The notes beneath the pieces were generated by a model. That model ran no database searches, was not told the origin of the DNA, and worked only from the letters and a program-made list of their open reading frames with translations. Below, piece after piece: positions 35,972 to 45,985 of a stretch of DNA of 64,000 bases. Numbering within the stretch: position 1 is the stretch's first letter; each line of letters opens with the position of its first letter. Both the position numbers and the translations under genes were made by a program. This stretch comes from Lachnospiraceae bacterium V9D3004 (lineage in GTDB: Bacteria > Bacillota > Clostridia > Lachnospirales > Lachnospiraceae). The stretch is from assembly GCA_000621985.1 (NCBI GenBank), contig JHWW01000002.1:372001-436000 (forward strand). The letters run 5' to 3'.

Positions 35972-37102
35972 ATGTATTTGGAATATGAGTTGCCGGGTAA
36001 TAATCTGTTAAGATATAATCTTCAGTTTTTTGCTAATGACGAAGGCGGGGAAAAGACTGAAGAAGCGACACCGAAAAAGCTTGAAAAAGCAAGAGAAGAC
36101 GGAAAGGTCGCCAATAGTAAAGATATACCGATAGCGTTAACTTTGCTTATATTTTTTATATATTTAAAATTCGGTGTTGGATATCTTGGATCGGCATTGC
36201 TTAATCTGTATGCCGAGTGTATTGGCATGATGGCTGATTTAACCAATGAAGAGTTTACTCATAATACTGCACTCGAGATCATTCAATATACTTTTACCAA
36301 TATTGTTGTTATTGCTGGTCCGGTGATGGTCGTAGTACTTGTTGTGGCATTTTTGTCCAATTCGCTACAGATCAAATGGAAGATCACCGGAAAACCTATG
36401 CAGCCCAAATTCAGCAAGATCAATCCCGTAAGCGGATTCAAACGCTTATTTTCGAAAGATAAATTATTCGAACTGATAAAATCCGTTGTGAAAGTCGGGA
36501 TATTATCATATGTCGTATATGATGGATTGTATGGGGAATGGGCAATATTATATGAAGTATACAGAGTCGATCTTATATCGGCCATTGGTATTATCGGTGA
36601 TCTGATAATATCGCTTGGAATTAAAATAAGTGTGATCTTTATATTTATCGCTGTTGTTGATTTTATATATCAGAAATTAAAGTTCAAGAAGGACATGAAA
36701 ATGTCCAAGCAGGAAGTTAAAGATGAATATAAGCAGTCTGAAGGTGATCCGCAGGTTAAGGGACAGATAAAACAGAGAATGAGACAGGCTTCCCAGCGTA
36801 GAATGATGCAGAAGATACCGGAAGCGGACGTTGTTATCACTAACCCTACCCACCTTGCTGTTGCACTTCGTTATGACAGAGACAGAGATGATGCTCCTGT
36901 TGTAGTTGCTAAGGGGGCCGATTATCTTGCAGAAAAGATCAAGGAAAGAGCAAAGATCTATAATATTGAGATTGTTGAAAACAAACCGCTTGCAAGAATG
37001 CTGTATTACAATGTTGAGCTTGATTCGCAGATACCGCCGGAACTTTATCAGATGGTGGCTGAGGTTCTTGCATTTGTATTTGGACTGAAAGGGACTGCTT
37101 GA
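35972..37102 (+). CDS. flhB: Flagellar export switch protein FlhB
   Basis: A 376-residue membrane protein that changes export specificity from hook to filament. The start at ATG 35972 is chosen because GGTTGGGGG lies just upstream; a TTG at 35951 overlapping fliR is also open. Family motif [20 protein letters not shown] at about 27-46, four membrane helices, and the autocleavage site NPTH at 291-294 (between Asn291 and Pro292), followed by LAVALRY. The N-terminal 25 residues before the motif are a little longer than in Bacillus FlhB. Confidence 0.95.
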   Translation: MYLEYELPGNNLLRYNLQFFANDEGGEKTEEATPKKLEKAREDGKVANSKDIPIALTLLIFFIYLKFGVGYLGSALLNLYAECIGMMADLTNEEFTHNTALEIIQYTFTNIVVIAGPVMVVVLVVAFLSNSLQIKWKITGKPMQPKFSKINPVSGFKRLFSKDKLFELIKSVVKVGILSYVVYDGLYGEWAILYEVYRVDLISAIGIIGDLIISLGIKISVIFIFIAVVDFIYQKLKFKKDMKMSKQEVKDEYKQSEGDPQVKGQIKQRMRQASQRRMMQKIPEADVVITNPTHLAVALRYDRDRDDAPVVVAKGADYLAEKIKERAKIYNIEIVENKPLARMLYYNVELDSQIPPELYQMVAEVLAFVFGLKGTA

Positions 37103-37153
37103 ATTTTGCAGGTGTGTTTTTACTAATACGTAACTATTGAAAGAGGATGCTAT

Positions 37154-39196
37154 ATGAAAAAACAGGATTCACTTATAGGTGTTTTTGTATTATGTCCTAT
37201 ATTGTTTCTTATAATTCCGATGCACCCGACAGTACTTGACTTTTTGATCGCCATTAATATGTCACTGGCGATGATAGTGCTGTTCAATTCGCTTTTTGCA
37301 AAAGAAGCAATCAGTATGTCGGTATTCCCGACTTTACTGTTATTGACCACATTATTTCGTTTGTCGCTTAATGTAAGTTCGACAAGAAATATTCTTCTTA
37401 ACGGATATGCGGGTAATGTTGTACAGGTATTCGGACAGTTTGTCGGCGGTTCCAATCTGGTCGTCGGTGGAATCATATTCATTGTGCTTATTATAGTGCA
37501 GTTTATGGTTATCAATAAAGGTTCCGAGAGAGTATCGGAAGTAACAGCCAGATTCACTCTTGATGCGATGCCCGGTAAACAGATGGCTATTGATGCAGAT
37601 CTTAATACCGGAGCGATAACGGACGAAGAAGCAAAGGCCCGAAGACAGAAGATTCAGGACGAAGCTGCATTCTTTGGTGCCATGGACGGTGCGACCAAGT
37701 ATGTAAAGGGAGATGCCATTGCAGGTCTTATTATCACGGCACTGAATTTTGTTGGTGGTATTGCTCTTGAGATGATCAATAACGGCGGAACCGTTAATGA
37801 TGCACTCGAGAAATATTCACTTCTTACAATCGGTGACGGTCTTGTAAGTCAGATGCCTTCACTTATGATATCCTTGGCTACCGGTCTTCTTGTGACCAAG
37901 GCTTCAAAAGAGGCTGATATAAGTGATATTATGCTCGGACAGCTTTTTGCAACTCCGAAAGTAATGTATATTGTCGGATTCAGTTTGATTGGACTTGGAT
38001 TATTTACGCCTTTACAGTGGTATATTTTCGTATTATATGGTACAATATTCCTAATTGTAGGAAACAGAATTGCCGCAAGTATGGCAGTGTCCGATATTGA
38101 AACCGAGATAAGTGAAGAAGAGGCTTCGGCTGATGAGATACGACGGCCGGAGAATGTCACGTCGCTTTTGCAGGTTGATTCAATTGAGCTTGAATTCGGT
38201 TATGGTATCATTCCACTTGCCGATGTCAATCAGGGCGGTGATTTGTTAGACCGTGTTGTTATGATCAGAAGACAGATAGCTCTTGAACTGGGATGCGTAG
38301 TTCCGATGATCCGTCTGCGTGATAACATACAGCTTAATCCGAATCAGTATGTTATTAAGATCAAGGGCGTTCCGATAAGTGACGGAGAGATATTGTTTGA
38401 TCATTACATGGCAATGAGTCCGGGATATGTAGAGGAAGAGATATCGGGTATACCTACATTTGAACCTTCATTTCATCTGCCGGCACTCTGGATCACAGAG
38501 AGTCAGAGGGAGAGAGCGGAATCACTCGGTTATACAGTTGTAGACCCGCCGTCGATTATTGCGACACATCTTACCGAAGTGATAAGAAGTCATCTTGGAG
38601 AGCTTCTTACAAGACAGGACGTTCAGAATCTTATCAACAACGTACAGGAAGCGAATCCGACACTTATATCGGAGCTTGTGCCTAAGAGCCTTAACGTTGG
38701 TGAGATACAGAAGATATTACAGAATCTCCTTAATGAAGGTGTATCGATAAGAGATCTTGTAACGATATTTGAGACTATTGCGGATTATGCTGCTACGACA
38801 AGAGACACCGATGTACTTACAGAATATGCAAGACAGAGTCTGAAGCGTGCGATATCCAATAAGTTTTTTGCAAAAAATGAGATGACCAGTGTTATCACAC
38901 TTGATCCAAAGATCGAGCAGAAGATAATGGATTCTGTTAAGCAGACGGAACAGGGATCTTATCTTGCAATTGATCCCGAACTTACCAAGAGAATATTCGA
39001 ATCACTCAGAACCGAACTCGGTAAGCTTGAAGACCTTGGCAAGAATCCGATCATAATCACTTCTCCTATAGTGAGAATGTATTTCAGAAAATTAACCGAA
39101 GAGCAATTCAGGGATATGATAATAATATCATATAACGAGATTGAATCGGATGTTGAACTTCAGTCTGTAGGTATGGTTACAGCTGATGTTGAGTAA
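37154..39196 (+). CDS. flhA: Flagellar export protein FlhA
   Basis: A 680-residue gate protein: about eight membrane helices in residues 15-310, with the FHIPEP-type signature in RLSLNVSSTRNILLNGYAG (about 74-92), then a soluble domain (about 340-680) that docks chaperone-substrate complexes and FliJ. Full length. AGAGGA precedes the ATG. Confidence 0.97.
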   Translation: MKKQDSLIGVFVLCPILFLIIPMHPTVLDFLIAINMSLAMIVLFNSLFAKEAISMSVFPTLLLLTTLFRLSLNVSSTRNILLNGYAGNVVQVFGQFVGGSNLVVGGIIFIVLIIVQFMVINKGSERVSEVTARFTLDAMPGKQMAIDADLNTGAITDEEAKARRQKIQDEAAFFGAMDGATKYVKGDAIAGLIITALNFVGGIALEMINNGGTVNDALEKYSLLTIGDGLVSQMPSLMISLATGLLVTKASKEADISDIMLGQLFATPKVMYIVGFSLIGLGLFTPLQWYIFVLYGTIFLIVGNRIAASMAVSDIETEISEEEASADEIRRPENVTSLLQVDSIELEFGYGIIPLADVNQGGDLLDRVVMIRRQIALELGCVVPMIRLRDNIQLNPNQYVIKIKGVPISDGEILFDHYMAMSPGYVEEEISGIPTFEPSFHLPALWITESQRERAESLGYTVVDPPSIIATHLTEVIRSHLGELLTRQDVQNLINNVQEANPTLISELVPKSLNVGEIQKILQNLLNEGVSIRDLVTIFETIADYAATTRDTDVLTEYARQSLKRAISNKFFAKNEMTSVITLDPKIEQKIMDSVKQTEQGSYLAIDPELTKRIFESLRTELGKLEDLGKNPIIITSPIVRMYFRKLTEEQFRDMIIISYNEIESDVELQSVGMVTADVE

Positions 39197-39227
39197 CATA
39201 TAAGAGCATAATTGGAGGAATATGACA

Positions 39228-40628
39228 ATGGTAATTAAGAAGTATCAGGCAGATACAGAACAGGCTGCGATAATACTGGCCAAGGAAGATCTTGGAAGCA
39301 GCGCTATTGTTATGAACATAAAGAAGGTACAGCCCAGAGGAATATTCAGATTTCTTATGAAGGGTAAGGTTGAGGTTACTGCAGCTGTAGACGATAATGT
39401 GACTCAGCCTGTTCAGTTCTCTCCCGACTCTACAGCTGTAGACAAAACTAAACCTGAAGAACCTGTGTCATTAAAACCAAACAGTAAAACTCTTGATGCA
39501 CTTGAGCAGGCGATGCGCAACGGTGAGCTTGACGGTAATCCAAAGAAAGATGCAGATAATAACAGGGTAACAAAAAAGAGTACGGCCGATAATAACGAAA
39601 ACAGGAATGAGAGAAAAGATTCCGTTAAAACTTCATCTAAAAAAGATGAAAGTGTAAAAGATGAAGTTGATATACTTGAAAAGAAACTTAATAATATTCA
39701 GGATGATCTTAAAAGCCTTATAGATGAACGTATACGTGACATTTCTGACAAAAAGGATGGTTCTGAAAAGAAAGAAACTGACGGAAAGACGACTGCTTCC
39801 GATGAAAAAACACAGCGTGCAAAAGTTTACAAAGATCTGATCTTTGAACAGCTTGTTAGTTCAGAGATGGCTCCGGAGTATGCAAAGGAGATAATCGATG
39901 AGATTCAGGAAATAATCGTTGCCGATGCTGCGATCGATCAGATACTGTCTGTAGTATATCAGAAGATCATTCTTAAACTCGGACAGCCTAAGATACTTAA
40001 TACCGAAGAAGACGGTACGATGCATTGTTCAATATTTGTTGGACCGACCGGGGTGGGTAAGACTACTACGATAGCAAAGATCGCTTCATTTTTAAAATTA
40101 AACCATAAGAGAAAAGTTGCTCTTATCACAGCAGATACGTACAGGATCGCTGCTGTCGAGCAGCTTAAAACATATGCTTCGATCCTTGATATCCCGCTCA
40201 GCGTTGTATATACACCGGAAGAGATGAAAGAGACTATAGAATTATACAAGGATTATGATCATGTCCTTGTTGATACTGCCGGAAGATCTCATCACAATGA
40301 TGAGCAGCTTAATGATCTTAAGGAATTGATCGATTCGGTTGATGAGAAAGAAGTGTATCTCGCATTAAGTATAACAACAAAATATCAGGATTTGCTTGAA
40401 GTTGCCGAATATTACAAGACTATTACGGATTATAATATGATATTCACAAAGCTTGACGAAACAGGTGGAATAGGTAATCTGTATAACTTAAGAAGAGTAA
40501 CGGGAGCACCATTATCTTATGTAACCTTTGGACAGAATGTCCCGGATGATTTCTCCGGACTTGATACCCAGTATATAGCTAAGAAGCTGTTAGGAGGTAA
40601 GGTCAATGGATCAGGCAGAAAATCTTAG
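39228..40628 (+). CDS. flhF: SRP-like GTPase FlhF
   Basis: A 466-residue GTPase that sets flagellar position or number. GGAGGA at 39214-39219 is spaced eight bases from ATG 39228 and only two from ATG 39222, and family members start M-x-I-K-K. N-terminal B domain (about 1-55), a long Lys/Asp/Ser-rich linker (about 60-195), then the NG domain: P-loop GPTGVGKTT at about 272-280, DTYR at about 303-306, DTAGR and TKLDET. The gene overlaps flhG by 23 bases. Confidence 0.95.
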   Translation: MVIKKYQADTEQAAIILAKEDLGSSAIVMNIKKVQPRGIFRFLMKGKVEVTAAVDDNVTQPVQFSPDSTAVDKTKPEEPVSLKPNSKTLDALEQAMRNGELDGNPKKDADNNRVTKKSTADNNENRNERKDSVKTSSKKDESVKDEVDILEKKLNNIQDDLKSLIDERIRDISDKKDGSEKKETDGKTTASDEKTQRAKVYKDLIFEQLVSSEMAPEYAKEIIDEIQEIIVADAAIDQILSVVYQKIILKLGQPKILNTEEDGTMHCSIFVGPTGVGKTTTIAKIASFLKLNHKRKVALITADTYRIAAVEQLKTYASILDIPLSVVYTPEEMKETIELYKDYDHVLVDTAGRSHHNDEQLNDLKELIDSVDEKEVYLALSITTKYQDLLEVAEYYKTITDYNMIFTKLDETGGIGNLYNLRRVTGAPLSYVTFGQNVPDDFSGLDTQYIAKKLLGGKVNGSGRKS

Positions 40629-41490
40629 AAATATAATTAAGAAAAAGACCGTGATACATGAAAACCTTGCCCGTGTGATAACAGTTACCAGTGGAAAAGG
40701 CGGGGTTGGAAAAACAAGTTTTTCCGTTAATCTTGCTATTCAGTTCGCAAAACAGGGTAAGCGGGTTATTATTCTTGACGCTGATTTCGGACTTGCGAAT
40801 ATAGAAGTCATGCTTGGAATAAGACCTCAGTTTACACTTGCGGATGTAATGCTCGGAAGAAAGACTTTAAAAGAAGTGATCACATATGGACCTGAGAATA
40901 TAGGCTTTTTGTCCGGAGGTTCGGGAATACGTGAATTTGCCAACATGAATAACGGACAGATATCTTCGTTTGTGGGAAGATTATATGAACTTGATGAAAT
41001 GGCTGATGTGATAATAATTGATACCGGTTCGGGAATATCGGATACTGTTATGGAATTTGTTGTGGCCAGTTCCGAGGTAATGGTTGTTGTTACGCCTGAA
41101 CCAACTTCAATAACAGATGCATATTCGTTGTTGAAGACTTTGAAAAGAAAAGTAAACTTTAACCAGCAGGATACTACGATACGTATTGTCGGCAACAGAG
41201 TAAGGAAACGTTCCGAAGGGTTAGAGTTATTTGACAAATTAAACGTAGTCGTTAAAAAGTTTCTGGGGATTGAACTTGAACTTATAGGACTTATACCTTA
41301 TGATGATAAGTGTCAGTTATCGATCATGAAACAGTCACCGGTTTCGATCGAATATCCGAATGCTCCGTCTTCAAGAGCTTTCGGTGAGATCGCGATGCTG
41401 TTATCTTATGAGAACGGAGAAGTAAAAATGCCTAAGAATGATGGAATAAGGGCATTATTTTCAAGTATAATAAGACTTAAAACTAAGTAA
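40606..41490 (+). CDS. flhG: MinD-like ATPase FlhG (YlxH)
   Basis: A 294-residue ParA/MinD-family ATPase that works with FlhF in flagellar number control. Deviant Walker A KGGVGKTS at 31-38, DADFGLANIE at about 58-67 and IIDTGSGI at about 134-141. The N-terminal DQAENLRN peptide resembles the DQAxxLR motif by which FlhG stimulates FlhF GTPase. Overlaps flhF. Confidence 0.95.
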   Translation: MDQAENLRNIIKKKTVIHENLARVITVTSGKGGVGKTSFSVNLAIQFAKQGKRVIILDADFGLANIEVMLGIRPQFTLADVMLGRKTLKEVITYGPENIGFLSGGSGIREFANMNNGQISSFVGRLYELDEMADVIIIDTGSGISDTVMEFVVASSEVMVVVTPEPTSITDAYSLLKTLKRKVNFNQQDTTIRIVGNRVRKRSEGLELFDKLNVVVKKFLGIELELIGLIPYDDKCQLSIMKQSPVSIEYPNAPSSRAFGEIAMLLSYENGEVKMPKNDGIRALFSSIIRLKTK

Positions 41491-41506
41491 GTACCGGGGG
41501 GGTATT

Positions 41507-42265
41507 ATGGAGTATAAAGAACTTGGTATCGGTAATAAGATTAACATGCTCAGGGTCAAAGATGCTGAAGGAAACAGAACTCAGTCAAAGCAGTATATCA
41601 GTCAGATGCTTGATCTTGATGCGGTTCATAAGATCGCCAAGATTGCAATGCCGATCGAGAATAAAGTTATCGTACCACTTGAGATTGGGGATATATACAG
41701 GATAATCATATACACATCAAACGGTTTGTTTCAGTGTATGTGTAAGATCATGAAAAGATATAAAGAAGAGGGCCTATATGTTCTGGATGTAAGCCTTATG
41801 GGAAAGCTTGAGAAGTTCCAGAGAAGACAGTATTTCAGGCTTTTATGCGATATTACTCTTGTACACAGATTGGAGACGGATGAAGAAGTAACACTTAAAA
41901 AACTGATTGAAGAAGATGATTTTGAAAATGACAGAATGAAGAGGTTGTGTATTGAAGAATATAATAATCTCAAATTCGAGTGGATGGACGGAGAAGTCGT
42001 GGATCTAAGCGGCGGTGGTATCCGTTTTAAGTGTTCAATGGAGTATCAGCCGGAAAGCATCGTTGTTGTTAAAATGCCTGTTATATATGATGATACGGGA
42101 AGTCTTGTCCCTGTCAGAACCCGTATAATACGAAGCAGCAGGGATTTTGGGGGATCATATACACAATATGACGTCAGAGGCGAATTTGTGGGGCTTAACA
42201 GTAAAACCCGTGAAAAGCTTGTCAGATATATATTTGATGAACAAAGACGCAGAATGAAACGGTGA
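41507..42265 (+). CDS. PilZ-domain flagellar brake protein (YcgR/DgrA-like)
   Basis: A 252-residue cyclic di-GMP receptor. An N-terminal YcgR-type beta domain (about 5-100) is followed by a PilZ domain with the RxxxR motif (Arg107-QYF-Arg111) and DLSGGG (166-171), the two nucleotide-binding elements. In Bacillus the homolog DgrA/YpfA slows the motor by acting on MotA when cyclic di-GMP rises. About 45 residues between the two motifs is longer than usual (Glu/Asp/Lys-rich insert at about 125-155). GGGGGGG precedes the ATG. Confidence 0.88.
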   Translation: MEYKELGIGNKINMLRVKDAEGNRTQSKQYISQMLDLDAVHKIAKIAMPIENKVIVPLEIGDIYRIIIYTSNGLFQCMCKIMKRYKEEGLYVLDVSLMGKLEKFQRRQYFRLLCDITLVHRLETDEEVTLKKLIEEDDFENDRMKRLCIEEYNNLKFEWMDGEVVDLSGGGIRFKCSMEYQPESIVVVKMPVIYDDTGSLVPVRTRIIRSSRDFGGSYTQYDVRGEFVGLNSKTREKLVRYIFDEQRRRMKR

Positions 42266-42284
42266 GGAGGTACAAAAGAAGTAT

Positions 42285-43370
42285 ATGAAAAAAAATATTT
42301 TAATAGTAGATGACTCTGCACTCATGAGAAGGGTGTTGTCTGATATAATTAATTCTGATGATGAATTACAATCTGTCGATTTTGCATTCAACGGGATAAT
42401 GGCGTTGGAGATGGTTCAGAAGAATACTTATGATTGTATTGTTCTTGATATTCAGATGCCTAAGATGAACGGTGTTGAATTCATGCGTCAGATCAATGAG
42501 AAGAATATTGATCTGAATGTTGTACTTGTGAGTTCAGTGGCATCCGAAAGTGGTGAGGAAACTATCCAGTGTCTCGGGTACGGAGCTTTTGACTTCGTAA
42601 AGAAGCCGGCAAGTCTGACCGATATCAAGGGAGCTTCTTTCAGCAAGACAATACTTGATCTTATTCATCTGTCAATTGATTCGGCAAAACCGAAAGCAAT
42701 GACCAAGAAACTTCCAACCCAGGCGGAGATAGTAAAAAAACGTGAGATCATCAGTACCAAATCCGTTAAATCAGGTGTTTCGCTTAAGGGCAGCAAGTTA
42801 ATAGCTCTTGCCTGTTCAACGGGCGGCCCAAAGGCTTTACAGGAAGTGATCCCTCTCCTGCCTGATAACCTTGATGCACCGATGGTGATTGTACAGCATA
42901 TGCCGGAAGGCTTCACCAAATCACTTGCCGAGCGACTTGACGCAGTAAGTAAGGTCAAGGTCAGGGAAGCCGAAGAAGGTGATGTTTTAACCAAAGGCAA
43001 CGTTTATATTGCGAAAGGAGGATGTCATCTTAAAGTTAACAACAAGCCGGGAGGCGGTGGAGTATTATCTCTTTCAAATGAACCGCCACGCGGAGGCTTG
43101 AGACCATGTGCTGATATTATGTATGAATCGCTTGTCGATTCTTCATATGATCAGATTATATGTGTTGTACTAACAGGTATGGGTGCTGACGGCACCAGCG
43201 GAATTAATTATTTGAAAAACAAAAAAAAATTATATGTTATCTCACAGGACAAGGATTCATGCACCGTTTACGGTATGCCTAAGATGATATATGAATCCGG
43301 GGTAACCGATGAGGTAAGACCTTTGTCGGATATAGCAAGTGCGATAACAAGTATTACGGGGGTGCGATAG
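42285..43370 (+). CDS. cheB: Chemotaxis methylesterase CheB
   Basis: A 361-residue receiver-plus-methylesterase that demethylates and deamidates chemoreceptors. Receiver: Asp9-Asp10, phosphoacceptor Asp55. Linker at about 135-165. Esterase triad Ser178 (ACSTGG), His205 (QHMPEGF) and Asp302 (GMGADG). GAGGAGG is upstream of the ATG. No cheR is in the window. Confidence 0.96.
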   Translation: MKKNILIVDDSALMRRVLSDIINSDDELQSVDFAFNGIMALEMVQKNTYDCIVLDIQMPKMNGVEFMRQINEKNIDLNVVLVSSVASESGEETIQCLGYGAFDFVKKPASLTDIKGASFSKTILDLIHLSIDSAKPKAMTKKLPTQAEIVKKREIISTKSVKSGVSLKGSKLIALACSTGGPKALQEVIPLLPDNLDAPMVIVQHMPEGFTKSLAERLDAVSKVKVREAEEGDVLTKGNVYIAKGGCHLKVNNKPGGGGVLSLSNEPPRGGLRPCADIMYESLVDSSYDQIICVVLTGMGADGTSGINYLKNKKKLYVISQDKDSCTVYGMPKMIYESGVTDEVRPLSDIASAITSITGVR

Positions 43371-43372
43371 TT

Positions 43373-45475
43373 ATGGATACCAGTCAATATTTAGACATAT
43401 TTATCGATGAAACAAAAGAACATCTTCAAAGTCTTAATGAGCATCTGTTGGTCCTTGAAAAAGAACCGGACAACAAAGATACCATTAATGAGATCTTCCG
43501 TGCAGCTCATTCACTTAAGGGAATGGCCGGTACTATGGGCTTTGAGAAGATGAAAAGACTTACTCATGATATGGAGAATGTATTCCAGGAGATACGTAAT
43601 GACAACATGAAGGTATCTTCAAAGCTTGTTGATATTCTCTTTAGGGGTCTTGATGATCTGGAAGGTTATCTTAAGTCTGTACAGGACACTTCTACAGAGG
43701 GTGACCTTGACAGTGAGGATATCATTAAGGGACTTAAAGAATTCCTTGAGGACGGCGGAGAAGGCGCTGATGATGAGGCTCCGGCCCAAGAGAGTGCTGC
43801 ACCTGCTGATAATGCTGAGGCTGCACCTGTTTCTGAAGGCGGAGGCTTCACCAAAGTTGTTCTTGCCGATGAAGAGAAGGCTCAGGTTGACAAAGCAAGG
43901 GAAGAAGGCAAGAAGATTTACGGTATTACCGTTCAGCTGATGGAAACATGTATTCTTAAATCAGCCAGAGCATTTCTTGTATTCAAGTCTCTTGAAGGAA
44001 AGGGTGACCTGATCAAGTCTGCACCGACTATCGACGAGATCGAAGATGAAGAATTTGAATTTGAATTCAGCATGATCGTTGCTACTGAACTTCCTCCGGA
44101 AGAGATTAAGAGTCTTATCATGAGCGTTTCCGAGATCAAAGAAGCATCGGTTGAGTTATACAATGAACCTGCAGGGGCAGGCGCCGCTGAGACTGAAAAA
44201 GAAGCAAAGACCGAAGAAAAGGCCGATAAAAAACCTGAAAAGAAGGCAAAAGAAGCTCCTAAAGCTGCAAGTCAGCAGTCTAATGCAAAACAGCAGCCTG
44301 CAAAGAGCGGTTCTAAGCATACAGTAAGATCTGTCAGAGTTGATATTGAAAAACTCGATGTCCTGATGAATCTTGTAAGCGAGCTTATCATTGCAAAGAA
44401 CGGACTCGTATCCATCAGTTCTATCGGTGATGCAGGTGACGATGCCGGATTCAAGGAACAGATCGAATATCTTGAAAGAGTAACGACCAATCTTCATGAA
44501 TCGGTTATGAAGGTTCGAATGGTTCCTATCGAGAGTGTTGTTAACAGATTCCCGAGAATGATCCGTGATATAAGCAAGAAGCTTGATAAGAAGATGGAAC
44601 TGTATATGACAGGTGAAGAGACAGAACTTGATCGTACGGTTATTGATGAGATAGGCGATCCTCTTATGCATCTTCTCAGAAATTCTGCCGATCATGGTCT
44701 TGAGAGCAACGAAGAAAGAGTTAAGTCCGGTAAGCCGGAAGTAGGTTCCATTTTCCTCGACGCTTATCAGGATGGTAATAACGTTGTGATCGAAGTAAGA
44801 GATGACGGTGCCGGAATCAATGTTGAGAAAGTTAAGGCAAAGGCTGTTGAAAAGGGTCATATTACCCGTGAACAGGCTGAAAAGATGAATGATAAGGATG
44901 CTATTGAATTACTGTTCCGTCCAAGTTTCTCGACCGCTGAGCAGATATCTGAACTTTCCGGTCGAGGCGTTGGTCTTGACGTTGTACGTACTAACGTTGA
45001 GTCACTCGGCGGTAGTATCGAGGCAAGAACCGAACTTGGTGTCGGAAGTACATTTACTATCAGACTTCCGCTTACACTTGCTATCATTCAGGCTCTTATG
45101 TCTGAGGTTGGCAACGAAAAATATGCTATCCCGCTCGGAAGCATTCAGACAATTGAGGATGTTGCTTCAGAAGATATCAAGTTTGTACAGGGGAAAGAAG
45201 TAATCAGCCTCAGAGGCAATGTTATTCCTATTATCAGACTTCGTGATGTGCTTAATATTCATCTTGAAGGTGAAGAACCTGCAAGTTATACAATAGTAAT
45301 CGTTAATAAGGGAGATAAGCAGGCTGGTCTTGTTATTGATAACCTTATCGGACAGCAGGAAATTGTTATTAAGTCCATTGGACATTATATTAATAACGAC
45401 AAGATGATCGGTGGAGCTACCATCCTAGGTGATGGCGAGGTTGCGCTGATACTTGATGTTAACGCATTAGTATAG
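43373..45475 (+). CDS. cheA: Chemotaxis histidine kinase CheA
   Basis: A 700-residue kinase. P1 Hpt domain with phosphorylated His46 (AAHSLKG), Ala/Glu/Pro-rich linkers at about 130-165 and 265-315, P2 CheY-binding domain (about 180-265), P3 dimer helices (about 320-385), P4 ATPase (N box Asn437 in LLRNSADHG, then DDGAGI and GRGVGLDVV) and P5 CheW-like domain (about 565-700). The Lys/Glu/Ala linker at 270-315 is highly charged. Confidence 0.97.
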   Translation: MDTSQYLDIFIDETKEHLQSLNEHLLVLEKEPDNKDTINEIFRAAHSLKGMAGTMGFEKMKRLTHDMENVFQEIRNDNMKVSSKLVDILFRGLDDLEGYLKSVQDTSTEGDLDSEDIIKGLKEFLEDGGEGADDEAPAQESAAPADNAEAAPVSEGGGFTKVVLADEEKAQVDKAREEGKKIYGITVQLMETCILKSARAFLVFKSLEGKGDLIKSAPTIDEIEDEEFEFEFSMIVATELPPEEIKSLIMSVSEIKEASVELYNEPAGAGAAETEKEAKTEEKADKKPEKKAKEAPKAASQQSNAKQQPAKSGSKHTVRSVRVDIEKLDVLMNLVSELIIAKNGLVSISSIGDAGDDAGFKEQIEYLERVTTNLHESVMKVRMVPIESVVNRFPRMIRDISKKLDKKMELYMTGEETELDRTVIDEIGDPLMHLLRNSADHGLESNEERVKSGKPEVGSIFLDAYQDGNNVVIEVRDDGAGINVEKVKAKAVEKGHITREQAEKMNDKDAIELLFRPSFSTAEQISELSGRGVGLDVVRTNVESLGGSIEARTELGVGSTFTIRLPLTLAIIQALMSEVGNEKYAIPLGSIQTIEDVASEDIKFVQGKEVISLRGNVIPIIRLRDVLNIHLEGEEPASYTIVIVNKGDKQAGLVIDNLIGQQEIVIKSIGHYINNDKMIGGATILGDGEVALILDVNALV

Positions 45476-45489
45476 GAGGTGTGTTGTAG

Positions 45490-45975
45490 ATGGATAATCA
45501 GGAATTGGAACGTTTGGAAGCTCTTGGCTCAAAGGTTACGGAAGGAAAACAATATGTAGTGATCAAGCTCGGAAGTGAGCAGTTTGGTATAGATATTGAT
45601 TATGTAGATAATATTGTCAGAATGCAGAGGATAACACGTGTTCCGAAGTCACAGACATATTACAAAGGTGTTATCAATCTTCGTGGTGATGTTGTTCCTG
45701 TTATGAGTATGAGGATTAAGATGGGAATGACTCCTGACGAATATACCAATTCAACAAGAATTATTATTGCAAAATTTGAGAATAATGCGTATGTAGGGTT
45801 TATAGTGGATGAGGTTCTGCAGATTGTTAATATTGATAATAACACTCTTGAAAAACCGACATTCAGGAAACACAACGAATATGATAATTATCTTCAAGGC
45901 GTTGCCAAGGAGAATAATACGTTGATTTCTGTACTTGACCTGAACATAGTCGTTGACGAGGGTGAAAACCAGTAG
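45490..45975 (+). CDS. cheW: Chemotaxis coupling protein CheW
   Basis: A 161-residue scaffold linking receptors to CheA. Typical blocks: YVVIKLGSEQFGIDIDYV, RITRVPKSQTYYKGVINLRGDVVPV and IIVGFIVDEV-like VGFIVDEVLQI. AGGAGGTGTG precedes the ATG. Confidence 0.95.
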   Translation: MDNQELERLEALGSKVTEGKQYVVIKLGSEQFGIDIDYVDNIVRMQRITRVPKSQTYYKGVINLRGDVVPVMSMRIKMGMTPDEYTNSTRIIIAKFENNAYVGFIVDEVLQIVNIDNNTLEKPTFRKHNEYDNYLQGVAKENNTLISVLDLNIVVDEGENQ

Positions 45976-45985
45976 GAGGTTTCAC

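Noticed and set aside
44156-44860. Open frame of about 230 codons on the minus strand opposite cheA
   Set aside because: Opposite the conserved kinase core of cheA, Cys/Phe/Leu-rich, with no recognisable domain or ribosome site.
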